From assembly GCA_022616395.1 (NCBI GenBank), contig JAKEEV010001146.1:1-5294 (forward strand): DNA of 5,294 bases. The letters run 5' to 3'. Source of the DNA: Planctomycetia bacterium. Lineage in GTDB: Bacteria; Planctomycetota; Planctomycetia; Gemmatales; Gemmataceae. Under the pieces are notes generated by a model. The model saw nothing but the letters and a program-made list of their open reading frames with translations. It was not told the origin of the DNA and ran no database searches. Of the stretch, positions 5,283-5,294 are shown piece after piece; the stretch's first letter is position 1, and the number at the start of each line of letters is the position of its first letter. A program made the translations under genes and the position numbers.

Positions 5283-5294
5283 AATCGGGCGTAG

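Noticed and set aside
1..5294. CRISPR array, transposon or prophage
   Set aside because: The repeats are palindromic, intergenic and not regularly spaced with unique spacers. No cas, transposase, integrase or phage protein is encoded.

Overview
The window looks like a chromosomal segment of a planctomycete, probably a Gemmataceae-like lineage. This is inferred from three things: moderately high GC, a secreted PQQ-type beta-propeller that opens with the DWPxWRGPxR signature common in that phylum, and short palindromic repeats in the gaps between genes. No rRNA, tRNA, CRISPR array, transposase or phage gene is visible.

Layout. Plus strand: a fold-type IV aminotransferase homologue (52-900), a universal stress protein 30 nt downstream (931-1389), a nested palindrome (1396-1462), and an exported PQQ-repeat protein (1479-2756). 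A large inverted repeat (2778-2882) separates this block from two minus-strand genes. These are a YgfZ/IBA57-type folate-binding protein (2876-3874) and, upstream of it, a LarA-like (DUF2088) protein (3938-5140). Between those two lies a 31-bp perfect inverted repeat with an 8-nt loop (3886-3955). The right end (5165-5294) holds a candidate -10 box and another repeat cluster.

Most notable points. (1) The aminotransferase homologue appears to have lost the Schiff-base lysine (Arg148), the PLP-ring glutamate (Gly181) and a phosphate-binding arginine (Leu51), while the rest of the fold signature is intact. (2) The LarA-like protein lacks every lactate-racemase catalytic position I can align, including the lysine that anchors the nickel-pincer cofactor. 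(3) The ribosome binding site of the stress protein sits inside a predicted hairpin that reaches the start codon. (4) Every gap longer than about 50 nt carries a palindromic repeat. Three of these share one design (stem, GGA or GGC triloop, stem, then CTAC-like tail) although their stem sequences differ. Two of the repeats supply the stop codon of a neighbouring gene.

How the genes work together. I see no single pathway. The aminotransferase-like and stress-protein genes are probably co-transcribed, and the LarA-like and YgfZ-like genes may be. The PQQ protein is likely envelope-located and separately expressed. I did not find a clearly new multi-gene system; the novelty lies in the two active-site-degenerate proteins and the repeat design.
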